In this document: piece after piece, positions 8,990 through 17,602 of the stretch | How the letters are laid out: the number at the start of each line of letters is the position of its first letter | Position numbering within the stretch: the stretch's first letter is position 1 | DNA from: Acidimicrobiaceae bacterium | GTDB lineage: Bacteria; Actinomycetota; Acidimicrobiia; Acidimicrobiales; Aldehydirespiratoraceae | Assembly: GCA_028820455.1 (NCBI GenBank) | Contig: JAPPJC010000012.1 | Coordinates: 1-39,086 of the forward strand | Direction of reading: 5' to 3' | DNA length: 39,086 nucleotides | Translations under genes and position numbers: made by a program | The notes under the pieces: generated by a model | Databases searched by the model: none | What the model saw: only the letters and a program-made list of their open reading frames with translations | What the model was told of the DNA's origin: nothing

Positions 8990-11668
8990 CTACTGGCTTG
9001 TGATGGCATTCAGTATGTCCATGCGACTGGCTCGATAGGAAGGGACTAGTGCAGCCATAAGCCCGAAGGCCACCGAGAGACCCAGAAATACTATCAGTTG
9101 AACACCGGGTATCGATAGCTGCCCCACAATGTCGTCTGGCAGAGCTAATGCGGTTACTATGCCAAAAGGTATTCCCAACACAATCCCAATAAACGCACCG
9201 TACAAAGCCACCGAAGCAGCCTCCCAACGGATCATCCTGCGGAGCTGATGTCGTGTCATACCGACCGCACGCAGCAAACCTATCTCACTGGTGCGTTCAA
9301 ACACCGACAGGGTGAGGGTGTTGACTATTCCAAGCAGTGCTATGAGCAGTGAGAAACCCAAAAATACATTCACCAATACGAGCACCGTATTGACCTGAGA
9401 ATTGGTACTAGCCAAAAGCTCTTCTTGATCTTCCAGAACAGCTTGAGGATAGGCTGTCAAAACATTCTCAAATCCAGACCGGGTGTCTGCTATTTCTGTG
9501 TCTGACGGTATTTTCACGGCGACTCTCGTGTGGAAGGTCGATGGGTTCAGTTGGGCTTGCAGAGACTGGTCGATGATCCATTCCCCCCAAAACGAGTCGT
9601 TGCTGTAAATGGCAGCCACGGCCAGCACACGTGACTCGCCATTCACAAAAGAGATCTTGACATTGTCGCCCAAGGTTAAGCCCATATCACTAGCTGCATT
9701 TTCATGTACTAGTATTGCCGTACTAGTGTCAAAATCTTCGAGACTGCCAGCTGTCAAACCTAGCTCCACCACCTCGCTGAGTGAGGCCACCTCTGTTGTG
9801 GTGAGCGATGTTGCTACATCCACAGAAGACGACACCTCAGCGTTCGGGGGCGAGGTGCCTGAAGTTTCAGTGGTGCCTGCTGTCGTGGTATCCACTTCAG
9901 AGGATGTGGGCATAGACGTGGACGCGGACATGCTAGTCGGTTCGATCAGCACATAGTCGCTACCAAAACCGACAACCGTGCCGTAGTCAGCGGCTCGTAG
10001 ATCATCAGCCAGCGTTGTTGGCAGTCCCGACTGCAAAGTCGTGGTTACGACGAAGTCGGCATAGACCGCACTGCGCACCTGTTCGGCATACGAATCTTTA
10101 AGAGACTGGCCCACTATGGACACCAGCGTCACCAGTGCCAATCCCACAGTCAGGGATATCGCCGTGGCTGCTGTACGCTGCGGATTACGGGATGCGTTGA
10201 GACGGGCCAGACGACCGGCTATACCAAGCAACTGTGCTAGTGGGCGAACCAGCGTCGACACGACCGAACTCACTATCAGCGAGCTCAGCACGGCCACTGC
10301 CACAAAAACTAAAGCCGCTCCAACACCTAGTGAAATCAGCTGTGCAGTAACATTCGCAAAATCCACGAACAGCCCACGAACCGCCAAAATAAATCCGGCA
10401 GCCGCTAACATCCCACCGAAAAGCAGCTGCTTCCGTCTGCGTTGCGGGGTGACAGTTGTGGAGCCCATATGGTCGTGCAAGCCAGCTACCGGCGACATGC
10501 GTGAAGTCTTAACAGCGGGTATGACAGCAGCTGCCAGAGTAGAACCTATCCCCAACACTGATGCCCAGATCACAGTGCGGAAATGAAGTGGTAGAGGTCC
10601 CTGGGGAAGCGAAGTGCCCAAAACAGAAAACAAACCGCGCAGTCCCACCGCTCCGAGCATGCCGAGAGCGGTGCCGATCACAACTGCCACCATGCCGGTA
10701 ACGAAAGCTTCGGCTAGCACCGATCGTCGTATTTGTTGCGGGGTTGCACCAATCGCCCGTAACAGGGATAGCTCCCGCACTCTCTGCCCTAAAACGATGT
10801 TGAACGTGTTGGAGATGATGAACGCGCTCACAAACAACACGATGAAAGCGAACACCAAGAGTACGGTTTGGAAGATCTCTATGAAAGCCTCAAAAACTCC
10901 ACTGAATTCTTCTTCGGCTTCCTCTGCCGTAACAATTTCAATATCGTCGCTCAGCAAAAGCTGAATTCGGTTTTGCACGTCATCCAGATCGGATTCAGGC
11001 TCAGCTCGTATATTGATCTGACTGAACCGGTTGGGATAGCCGAATATTTCACTTGCCGTGGCTGTGTCGAACACTGAAAACACCGCACCAACGCCGGCGT
11101 TGTCGGGATAGCCGAATTGCATGGTGCCGGTCAGGGTGAGAGAGCGTGGGCCAGTAGGTGTTACAACCTGGTAAACTTGCCCGAACTCGAAGTCGTATTC
11201 TTCGAAAGTGTCTATGCCTATAGCGAACTCCGAAATGCCTTGGGGTCTTTCACCGTCTATCAGATAGAACTGTGAAAGATCTTCATCGACCGTCCAACCC
11301 ACACCCGCGTTCGGGCCTCTCCCTTGGGTGGTAACAGCTTCATCGGAGCCATCCACAGGTACCACCCCATCCACAAAGAAAGTGCCTTCAGCTGCGGCTA
11401 CTCCTTCGACCTCTATGATACTGCCGAGTAGTTCCTCCGATACCGGTGGGATAACGGCATCAGTGATATCACCGAAAGGCAGAACGCCTCGCACTGTGAA
11501 GTCTCGACCCTTGTTGACGTTCGCAGCCAGGTCACCGAAAATTGAGCGCAAAGAGTCTGCTGTAACGAACGAGGTGACCACGAAAGCCACCCCGACCATC
11601 ACCGCTCCCGCGGTAAGGAGGAATCGTATCTTGTGTTGGAGTAAAGTCTTTATGGTTAAACGCAGCAT
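8990..11668 (-). CDS. Large FtsX/MacB-like ABC transporter permease (no ATPase beside it)
   Basis: An 892-residue integral membrane protein. An N-terminal helix (residues about 13-38) is followed by an extracytoplasmic MacB-type domain, a three-helix FtsX block (about 265-400, with the typical ELSLLRAIGATPQQIRRSVL), two further helices (about 415-475), a second extracytoplasmic part containing a Ser/Thr-rich insertion (about 570-630), and a second FtsX block at the C-terminus (RTSEIGLLRAVGMTRHQLRR). This 10-helix doubled layout is that of lipoprotein- or peptide-related exporters such as the Actinobacterial YtrF/LolC-like permeases. Such genes are normally beside a MacB-type ATPase, but none is present here, so the ATPase must be encoded elsewhere. 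The ribosome binding site before ATG 11668 is weak. Substrate unknown. Confidence 0.9.
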   Translation of the reverse strand: MLRLTIKTLLQHKIRFLLTAGAVMVGVAFVVTSFVTADSLRSIFGDLAANVNKGRDFTVRGVLPFGDITDAVIPPVSEELLGSIIEVEGVAAAEGTFFVDGVVPVDGSDEAVTTQGRGPNAGVGWTVDEDLSQFYLIDGERPQGISEFAIGIDTFEEYDFEFGQVYQVVTPTGPRSLTLTGTMQFGYPDNAGVGAVFSVFDTATASEIFGYPNRFSQINIRAEPESDLDDVQNRIQLLLSDDIEIVTAEEAEEEFSGVFEAFIEIFQTVLLVFAFIVLFVSAFIISNTFNIVLGQRVRELSLLRAIGATPQQIRRSVLAEAFVTGMVAVVIGTALGMLGAVGLRGLFSVLGTSLPQGPLPLHFRTVIWASVLGIGSTLAAAVIPAVKTSRMSPVAGLHDHMGSTTVTPQRRRKQLLFGGMLAAAGFILAVRGLFVDFANVTAQLISLGVGAALVFVAVAVLSSLIVSSVVSTLVRPLAQLLGIAGRLARLNASRNPQRTAATAISLTVGLALVTLVSIVGQSLKDSYAEQVRSAVYADFVVTTTLQSGLPTTLADDLRAADYGTVVGFGSDYVLIEPTSMSASTSMPTSSEVDTTTAGTTETSGTSPPNAEVSSSVDVATSLTTTEVASLSEVVELGLTAGSLEDFDTSTAILVHENAASDMGLTLGDNVKISFVNGESRVLAVAAIYSNDSFWGEWIIDQSLQAQLNPSTFHTRVAVKIPSDTEIADTRSGFENVLTAYPQAVLEDQEELLASTNSQVNTVLVLVNVFLGFSLLIALLGIVNTLTLSVFERTSEIGLLRAVGMTRHQLRRMIRWEAASVALYGAFIGIVLGIPFGIVTALALPDDIVGQLSIPGVQLIVFLGLSVAFGLMAALVPSYRASRMDILNAITSQ

Positions 11669-11875
11669 TGAATGTTAGTTACGGATTTTGATGTGTTAGG
11701 CGACAGGCGAGTGCAGTCAAGCGGTGCAGCGTTATGCCAGGGGTTACTGGTTTTGGCTGTTAGCCCAGCTGCAATTCTAGTTGTGAGTTTAGTGTGCTGG
11801 CAAGCGGGTGTAGTATTGAATTGGAATATTCTCCCTCATTGCCCGGTCAACTGAAACGGAAGCTAAGCGGGGAGG

Positions 11876-12631
11876 TTATAGCCAACTCCAGCCGTGGTGG
11901 GTGACTAGGCTAACGATCGAGACCAGCACAGCTATTTCGCCTGCCTGTTCAATGGCTCCGAGATTATCGCCTGTGATAGTTCCGAATTTGCGTTTAGCCG
12001 TAACAGCGACTATTGTCACGCAAACAGCTGCTGCGGCTAGAGCTATAGCTCCTGCTGGGCCTGAAGCTATAGCACTAGCACCAACGAATATTACTACGAC
12101 AGCAGAGGTTTTGGTGGGTGAATATTTACTGTAGTCGCTTCCGAGCCCGGTTGAACTGCTAGTGGTAGGAGATGTGATCATAACCGCGATAGCAGCAGCT
12201 CGGCTGAGTGCATGGGTAACCATCAGAGCGAACAATCCATCCCGAGGATCGAGAGAGCTGAGTGCAAAAATCCGCCCCAAAACTGAGAGTATCAAAGCGA
12301 GCACACCGAAAGTGCCGACACGTGAGTCTTTCATGATCGTAAGTCGACGTTCAAGGTTGGTGCCTCCCAAAGCGTCAGCTGTGTCGGCCAAGCCATCTTC
12401 ATGTAAAGCCCCGGTAGTTAGGGCAACTGCTGTTATCGCAGCTGTCGCTGCCAAACTCGAGCCGAGAGGGCCGGATAGCATCCAATACAAGAACCCACCA
12501 AAAGTTCCCAGTATGGCACCAACCACCGGAAACCATGGAACACTTCTACCAAGTTCGTGGTTGCTGGTAGGATGTGAGCCACCCGGTAGGAGAGTTAGGA
12601 AAGCCCACGCCTGTCGGAAAGTTACAAGCAT
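11876..12631 (-). CDS. cobS: Adenosylcobinamide-GDP ribazoletransferase (cobalamin synthase)
   Basis: CobS joins adenosylcobinamide-GDP with alpha-ribazole (or its phosphate) to give adenosylcobalamin (phosphate), the last assembly step, in the cytoplasmic membrane. The 251-residue protein has the family length and about six hydrophobic helices. Conserved features are AFLTLLPGG near the start, GALHEDGLADTADALGG with the metal-binding acidic residues, ERRLTIMKDSRVGTFGVLAL, and the C-terminal TGDNLGA. It is the third gene of cobU-cobT-cobS on the minus strand, 50 bases after cobT. The ribosome binding site is weak, so translation may depend on the upstream genes. Confidence 0.95.
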   Translation of the reverse strand: MLVTFRQAWAFLTLLPGGSHPTSNHELGRSVPWFPVVGAILGTFGGFLYWMLSGPLGSSLAATAAITAVALTTGALHEDGLADTADALGGTNLERRLTIMKDSRVGTFGVLALILSVLGRIFALSSLDPRDGLFALMVTHALSRAAAIAVMITSPTTSSSTGLGSDYSKYSPTKTSAVVVIFVGASAIASGPAGAIALAAAAVCVTIVAVTAKRKFGTITGDNLGAIEQAGEIAVLVSIVSLVTHHGWSWL

Positions 12632-12681
12632 TGGAGCAGCGAATAGCTATGATCTGCGAGACAACGGACCCAATGAGCAGT

Positions 12682-13764
12682 TCATCTCTCGAGGCCCCAT
12701 TCTTCAAAGGTGGCAACGTCCACAACAGCTGCCGCTGCCATCTGAATGATCGGCACAGCCAACAGCGCGCCCGAACCTTCACCCAAACGCATATCCAGCT
12801 GAAGAATAGGATCGAGTTGCAAGGCTTCCAACATCCGCCGATGCCCTGGTTCTGCTGAACAGTGCCCGGCTATGCAATGGTCGAGGCTTCCAGGTTGCGC
12901 GACGGCGAGCGGCACAGCTGAGGCTGTTGCGATGAAACCATCGAGCACTACCGGTAGCGCACAATGTCGAGCTGTCAGAACAGCACCCGCCATAGCGGCT
13001 AGTTCATAGCCACCTAGACGGCGCAACGCTTCCAACGGAGAGACCCGCCCAACCCGGTCCAAAGCATCCTCGACCACTCTGCGTTTACGGTCTAATGCTG
13101 TTCCGGTTACGCCGGTGCCAGGGCCTACCCAGTCGTCGGCGTCGCCGCCCAGCACGGCTGCCGTCACAGCAGCCGCGGCTGTGCTGTTGGCTATACCCAT
13201 CTCGCCGACCACAAGCAGATCGGCCTTGCATTTTTGGATCGTGGTTGTGTTGGTTGGTGTATCATCGGTTGGTTTTGGTGTGTCATCGGCGGTCGTTCCG
13301 CATCTTTCAACGGCAGCTACACCAGCTTGCACAGCCTCATTGAAAGCTCTGGAGCTCATAGCGTCTTCATAACGAATGTTGCCGGTAGGGGTCCCAACCC
13401 CCACGTCCACCAGTTCGACCGTTGCGCCTATCTGACGTGCCAAAGCGGACACTGTGGCGGAACCGCAGCGGATGGCGTCCACCATAGCTGCGGTTGCGGT
13501 AGCAGGATAGACACTCACATTCTCGGCGGCCACACCGTGGTCGGCTGCGAACACGATCACATGAGGACGTTCAGCGCGGGGAGTGCCAGTGCACTGCCAT
13601 CCCGCGAGCCAGGCAGCCAAACTGTCAAGACGTGCCAAAGCACCTGCAGGTCTCAGCACATCCCCGGCGCGGGCTGTGACCATATCACGGGCCTCGCTGT
13701 CGGGGCTCGGAAGTCCTGTGAGCAGTTCGGTCAGAATGTTGTCCGACCGGTTTGCCGAAGTCAT
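12682..13764 (-). CDS. cobT: Nicotinate-nucleotide--dimethylbenzimidazole phosphoribosyltransferase
   Basis: CobT makes alpha-ribazole phosphate from the lower-ligand base and nicotinate mononucleotide. The protein has 360 residues, normal for the family. Seen motifs: VIVFAADHGVAAENVSVYP, VDVGVGTP, GEMGIANSTAAAAV, the GTGVTG loop, and RLGEGSGALLAV near the C-terminus, in which Glu 329 corresponds to the catalytic base. It lies 55 bases after cobU. There is a short insertion before residue 160 (ERCGTTADDTPKPTDDTPTN region) with a repeated DDTPTxx motif, which is probably a surface loop. No clear ribosome binding site is visible before ATG 13764. Confidence 0.95.
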   Translation of the reverse strand: MTSANRSDNILTELLTGLPSPDSEARDMVTARAGDVLRPAGALARLDSLAAWLAGWQCTGTPRAERPHVIVFAADHGVAAENVSVYPATATAAMVDAIRCGSATVSALARQIGATVELVDVGVGTPTGNIRYEDAMSSRAFNEAVQAGVAAVERCGTTADDTPKPTDDTPTNTTTIQKCKADLLVVGEMGIANSTAAAAVTAAVLGGDADDWVGPGTGVTGTALDRKRRVVEDALDRVGRVSPLEALRRLGGYELAAMAGAVLTARHCALPVVLDGFIATASAVPLAVAQPGSLDHCIAGHCSAEPGHRRMLEALQLDPILQLDMRLGEGSGALLAVPIIQMAAAAVVDVATFEEWGLER

Positions 13765-13819
13765 ACGATCACATACGTGGGTTCAGTGTTGAAACGGCTT
13801 GTCGCAACTTGTCAACCGA

Positions 13820-14443
13820 TCAACCGCCGGTTGAAGGCATGTTTGCACGCAAGGTCAAGGCCGAAGCGGCTTGTCGCAACAGCAGCAGCCGTCCAGCCAC
13901 CACCAGGTAAGCCATATCGGCGGCAGTCACTAAAGTCTGATTGACGAGTCCCAGCAAGTCACGATATGCGCGTCCCAACGCGGTGGCTGGAACAACCCCC
14001 GAACCGACCTCATTGGTTACAACGACAGTCACCCCGTCACGTGCTTTCAGCTGCTCGAGCAGTAGTCCCACTTCGTCTGTAATAGCGTCTGCTAACTTCA
14101 AGGGGTCGTCCGAGATCAGGGTGGCTGTTTCATCTATCACAGCGTCTGTCGGTTTCAAGGGGTCGTCCGAGATCAGGGTGGCTATCCAAAGTGTCAGGCA
14201 GTCGATGACAACTGTGACGTTACAGTCAACCGAGCTCATAGCTGAGGGTAGATCACGTGTTGCTTCGATGGTTTCCCAATTCGAAGGCCGCTCGGCACGG
14301 TGAAGTTCGATCCGGCTGACCATATCATCATCCAAAGGTTCGGCAGTCGCAACGAACACCACCGGCATCGCAGTGTTCGTCGCTATCTCGACAGCTGCAC
14401 GGGATTTGCCTGATCTGGCTCCACCGGTGAGTACAACCAGCAT
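13820..14443 (-). CDS. cobU: Adenosylcobinamide kinase / adenosylcobinamide-phosphate guanylyltransferase
   Basis: CobU phosphorylates adenosylcobinamide and then transfers GMP to it, providing the substrate of CobS. The Walker A loop GGARSGKS is at residues 7-14, followed by VVFVATAEPLDDDM, HRAERPSNWETIE, the VIDCLTLWIATL block (about 79-90) and VVVTNEVGSGVVP. The protein has 207 residues against about 180 in relatives. The excess is explained by an in-frame duplication: TLISDDPLK occurs twice, 19 residues apart (about residues 88 and 107), just after the conserved LTLW block. First gene of the cobUTS cluster; no cobalamin riboswitch is recognisable upstream of it. Confidence 0.93.
   Translation of the reverse strand: MLVVLTGGARSGKSRAAVEIATNTAMPVVFVATAEPLDDDMVSRIELHRAERPSNWETIEATRDLPSAMSSVDCNVTVVIDCLTLWIATLISDDPLKPTDAVIDETATLISDDPLKLADAITDEVGLLLEQLKARDGVTVVVTNEVGSGVVPATALGRAYRDLLGLVNQTLVTAADMAYLVVAGRLLLLRQAASALTLRANMPSTGG
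14083..14183. repeat. 57-base in-frame duplication inside cobU
   Basis: A 30-base block is identical at 14097-14126 and 14154-14183, with further partial identity around AGCGTCTG before it. The spacing is 57 bases (19 codons), so the reading frame is kept. Confidence 0.9.
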
Positions 14444-14844
14444 CAGCTTGGCTGAACCGGAAACCGCCGGAAGCCTACCTTCATAAGTCGGGAATTGCCA
14501 GGAACCGCTGGAAACCCACGTTCAACTACCACCATTACTCGAACAAGGTAGGAATCAATATCAGATCAACTCCCAATCTTCATCAATGAGACACGTCGGC
14601 AAAATCCGCTAAACCTCGGATCCCGACTGCTTATCCGTGCTATCCGGTGAACCCATAACCCAACACTAACACAAAACACCCGAAACGACCACCGCCAAGA
14701 AAAAGTAAAGGGGGTTTCTGCGATGAGTTGAATCGTTAGTGAAGGTTTTTATGCTGTGTGTGAGGTATGATGTTTTGTTGTTTCCGGAATGCGTCTAGCA
14801 GTTGAATACATCGGATACATCAGAATGGGTTAGAAGAAAGGATC
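14444..14844. other. Divergent intergenic region between cobU and the LRR gene
   Basis: About 400 bases that should carry both promoters. I looked on the minus strand for cobalamin aptamer signatures (CCCGCAAC, GAGTCCGG) and did not find them. A repeated TACATCGGATACATCAG motif lies shortly before the LRR start. Nothing else is recognised. Confidence 0.5.
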
Positions 14845-17559
14845 GTGCTGTCGTTCAGGCTATTGCACCTAGTTATGAGACCACGTATGAGACCACAATC
14901 CGATAATGGCAGGCCGGATGATAGTAGCCAGAGACTTCGGAGGACACAGTCAAGCTCACAAGGCCTAAACGTCAGCCCACACGCGAATTCCATCACAATT
15001 CATCGAACTTCCATTCTACCTGCACGTGGCCTTACCGTAACTGCATCATCAGTAGTATTTGTTCTTCTAGCTGCGATGCTTGTTTTTACACCTGCAGTTC
15101 AAGCACAAAATCAGACATCCAAAACAGCACAAACGCTTAATGTGACATCCGACAGGCAAGCCTTGGAGATCTTCTACCACGCAACCAATGGTGCTAACTG
15201 GGATAGATCTGATAACTGGCTCTCAAATGCGGATATCGGCAGATGGTATGGAGTCACAACCGGCGGTCATGGCCGTGTTGTCGGCTTGGAGCTTACTTCA
15301 AACACGTTGTCAGGCACTCTGCCAGCGGAGCTGGGGACTCTCACCTATCTGCAGCGGTTGGATCTGAGCGATAACTGGCTTACCCGTGAGATTCCACGAG
15401 AGTTTGGCAACCTGAAGAACTTGCAGTATCTGGACCTTCAAGATAATGAAATGTCGGGCGGTCTTCCCGCAGATCTTGGCAAACTCACAAATCTGACACA
15501 TCTCAATCTTCGCAATAACAGGTTTGACAAGACGATGCCTCCTGAGCTTGGCCTGCTCGACAATCTGATGGTGTTGAATGTTCACCACAATAGGCTGGCA
15601 GGCGAGATACCTGAAGAGTTCAAGGGTCTCACTAATTTGCAGATACTTGATTTGCGTGACAACAGACTATGGGGTGAGATCCCTACATGGCTCGTCGAAC
15701 TTAAGCATCTTGAGCATCTGATGTTGGGAAACAACCGTTTCGCTGGCGTGATCCCCGCTGAGCTTGGCGAATTGGCAGAGCTTAGATGGCTCGACCTTAG
15801 TTTCAACCGTTTCGCTGGCGTGATCCCCGCTGAGCTTGGCGATTTATCTGAACTGCAGTGGCTCAGCCTCCGTGGCAATGAATTGTCGGGAGGGATTCCC
15901 GCCGATCTCGGCAAGCTGATCAGTCTCACCAGGATGAACCTCTGGAATAACGAACTGTCAGGTGAGATACCCCCTGAGCTAGGTCAGTTAGTTAATCTTA
16001 CACGTCTCGACATCGACCGGAACCGCTTGTCGGGGGAGATACCCGACGAGCTAAGCAGCCTCACCAAGCTGAGGGAGTTATGGCTTCAAGAGAACCAACT
16101 GTCAGGTGAGATACCAGCCTGGTTGGGGAATTTCAAGCAGCTAGAACGTTTATACCTGCACGACAACGAACTATCAGGAGCGATCCCTGCTGAACTAAGT
16201 GGGCTTAGCAGTCTACAGAAATTGTATGTTCACAATAATCAGCTTTCAGGTGGAATTCCGGCCGAGCTCGGCGAACTTGACAAGTTAGACACTTTATGGC
16301 TTGCGAATAATGATCTATCAGGTGTGATCCCCGCTGAACTTGGTCAACTCAAAAACCTGATTGAATTGAATCTTTCCCACAACTTCCTATCGGGAAATGT
16401 CCCCACCGAACTGGATGGGCTTACCAAACTAGAATCCTTGTGGCTGACACAGAATGAGCTTAGCGGTGTGCTGCCTGTTGAGTTGAGTGATTTGTCTGAT
16501 TTGCGGGTGTTGGATGTTGGTGGTAATGAGCTTAGCGGTGTGCTGCCTGTTGAGTTGAGTAGGCTTGGCAACTTGCAGGAGTTGAAGTTGTGGGGTAACA
16601 GTTTGAGTGGTGCTATTCCCGTTGAGCTTGGCAGGCTTGCCAGCTTGCGGGTGTTGGAGTTAGACGGAAACAATTTCGCAGGCATGATTCCACCACAGCT
16701 TGGCAGTCTCATCGCATTAACCCATCTGAACCTTAGCCACAACCGTCTGGTAGGCGAAATTCCGCCTGCTTTGGGTGCCTTGACCAAACTGACAGAACTA
16801 CATCTCCAAGAAAACCTCTTACAAGGTGTGCTCCCCACGACTTTGAATCGTATCCAAGGTCTTGATCGAGTGTATCTAGGTGGCAATAGTTTGTATGGAT
16901 GCATTCCTATTGCTTGGCAAAAGATTGACGACCACAACAGCGACCTACGTTCGTTGAATGTGAGTTTCTGTTCTACAGATGGGTATTCCAAGCCATTTGT
17001 AGTGCAGCCACCACCTGTTGATTATTATGATGTTGCAGCATCCGCGGCACATTCAACAGCTATAAAAACACTAGCCGCTGAAAATGTGATAGCAGGAACC
17101 GAATGTTCGCCAGGCCGGTTTTGTGGAGATGAACCATTGCAACGCTGGGTCATGGCTGTCTGGTTGGTGAGGGTATTGGAAGATGACATCCGAACCCATA
17201 CACCGACACAACGTTTCAATGATGTTGATGCCAGTGAATGGTGGGCCCCATACGTAGAACGTGTAGCTGAGTTGGGCATTACAGCGGGCTGCTCTACGGA
17301 TGGCAGTCTGTTTTGCCCTGAGCAGCCTCTAACACGTGTGCAGATGGCTACCATGTTGGGACGTGCTTTCACTTTGACTCCGATAGCCGCTACAGCATTC
17401 GTAGACATAGCAGGCGAAGTTCACGCTGAGTACATTAATGCTCTTCACTCAGCCGGGATTACCCGCGGTTGTGCCACTACTCCTGCCCGTTACTGCCCGA
17501 GGACACTTGCAACACGTGCGCAGACGGCGAGTTTCATAGAGAGGCTGCGGCTCGGGTAA
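14845..17559 (+). CDS. Secreted leucine-rich-repeat protein with C-terminal SLH-like modules
   Basis: A 904-residue surface protein. GTG start at 14845 follows AGAAAGGA. A long polar N-terminal stretch precedes the signal-peptide core (about residues 62-85) ending in AVQAQ. Then comes a short LRR N-cap region (RQALEIFYHATNGANWDRS, as in plant-like LRR proteins), followed by some twenty 24-residue LRRs (about 140-690) of the type L-x-x-L-x-L-x-x-N-x-L-S-G-x-I-P-x-x-L. Residues 727-904 hold three S-layer-homology-like modules with a Cys pair each (AGTECSPGRFCGDEPLQRW, AGCSTDGSLFCPEQPLTR, RGCATTPARYCPRTLATR), a form common in Acidimicrobiia. The likely role is adhesion or interaction at the cell surface, anchored by the SLH-like part. 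Some LRR units are nearly identical at DNA level, pointing to recent repeat expansion. Confidence 0.92.
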   Translation: MLSFRLLHLVMRPRMRPQSDNGRPDDSSQRLRRTQSSSQGLNVSPHANSITIHRTSILPARGLTVTASSVVFVLLAAMLVFTPAVQAQNQTSKTAQTLNVTSDRQALEIFYHATNGANWDRSDNWLSNADIGRWYGVTTGGHGRVVGLELTSNTLSGTLPAELGTLTYLQRLDLSDNWLTREIPREFGNLKNLQYLDLQDNEMSGGLPADLGKLTNLTHLNLRNNRFDKTMPPELGLLDNLMVLNVHHNRLAGEIPEEFKGLTNLQILDLRDNRLWGEIPTWLVELKHLEHLMLGNNRFAGVIPAELGELAELRWLDLSFNRFAGVIPAELGDLSELQWLSLRGNELSGGIPADLGKLISLTRMNLWNNELSGEIPPELGQLVNLTRLDIDRNRLSGEIPDELSSLTKLRELWLQENQLSGEIPAWLGNFKQLERLYLHDNELSGAIPAELSGLSSLQKLYVHNNQLSGGIPAELGELDKLDTLWLANNDLSGVIPAELGQLKNLIELNLSHNFLSGNVPTELDGLTKLESLWLTQNELSGVLPVELSDLSDLRVLDVGGNELSGVLPVELSRLGNLQELKLWGNSLSGAIPVELGRLASLRVLELDGNNFAGMIPPQLGSLIALTHLNLSHNRLVGEIPPALGALTKLTELHLQENLLQGVLPTTLNRIQGLDRVYLGGNSLYGCIPIAWQKIDDHNSDLRSLNVSFCSTDGYSKPFVVQPPPVDYYDVAASAAHSTAIKTLAAENVIAGTECSPGRFCGDEPLQRWVMAVWLVRVLEDDIRTHTPTQRFNDVDASEWWAPYVERVAELGITAGCSTDGSLFCPEQPLTRVQMATMLGRAFTLTPIAATAFVDIAGEVHAEYINALHSAGITRGCATTPARYCPRTLATRAQTASFIERLRLG
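15732..15842. repeat. Identical 39-base LRR segment, two copies 72 bases apart
   Basis: Copies at 15732-15770 and 15804-15842 are identical and one LRR unit (24 codons) apart, encoding NRFAGVIPAELG twice. Confidence 0.9.
16453..16560. repeat. Identical 36-base LRR segment, two copies 72 bases apart
   Basis: Copies at 16453-16488 and 16525-16560 encode NELSGVLPVELS twice, again exactly one LRR unit apart. Confidence 0.9.
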
Positions 17560-17602
17560 GTAGGAGAGAGAAACAAGTGTCGGATAGGGAGGATCTGCAC
17601 CT

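Noticed and set aside
9609-11678. Several plus-strand frames opposite the FtsX-like permease
   Set aside because: Low-complexity antisense translations (Ser/Thr/Ala-rich) of a well-supported gene.
11672-11854. Plus-strand frame of 60 codons with a hydrophobic stretch
   Set aside because: No ribosome binding site or family, and it starts within the divergent start region of the permease; most likely chance.
14444-14700. Possible second cobalamin riboswitch before cobU
   Set aside because: Neither CCCGCAAC nor GAGTCCGG type boxes are found on the minus strand here.
16344-16991. Minus-strand frame of 215 codons opposite the LRR gene
   Set aside because: Its periodic Leu/Ser/Pro pattern is the antisense image of the LRR repeats.
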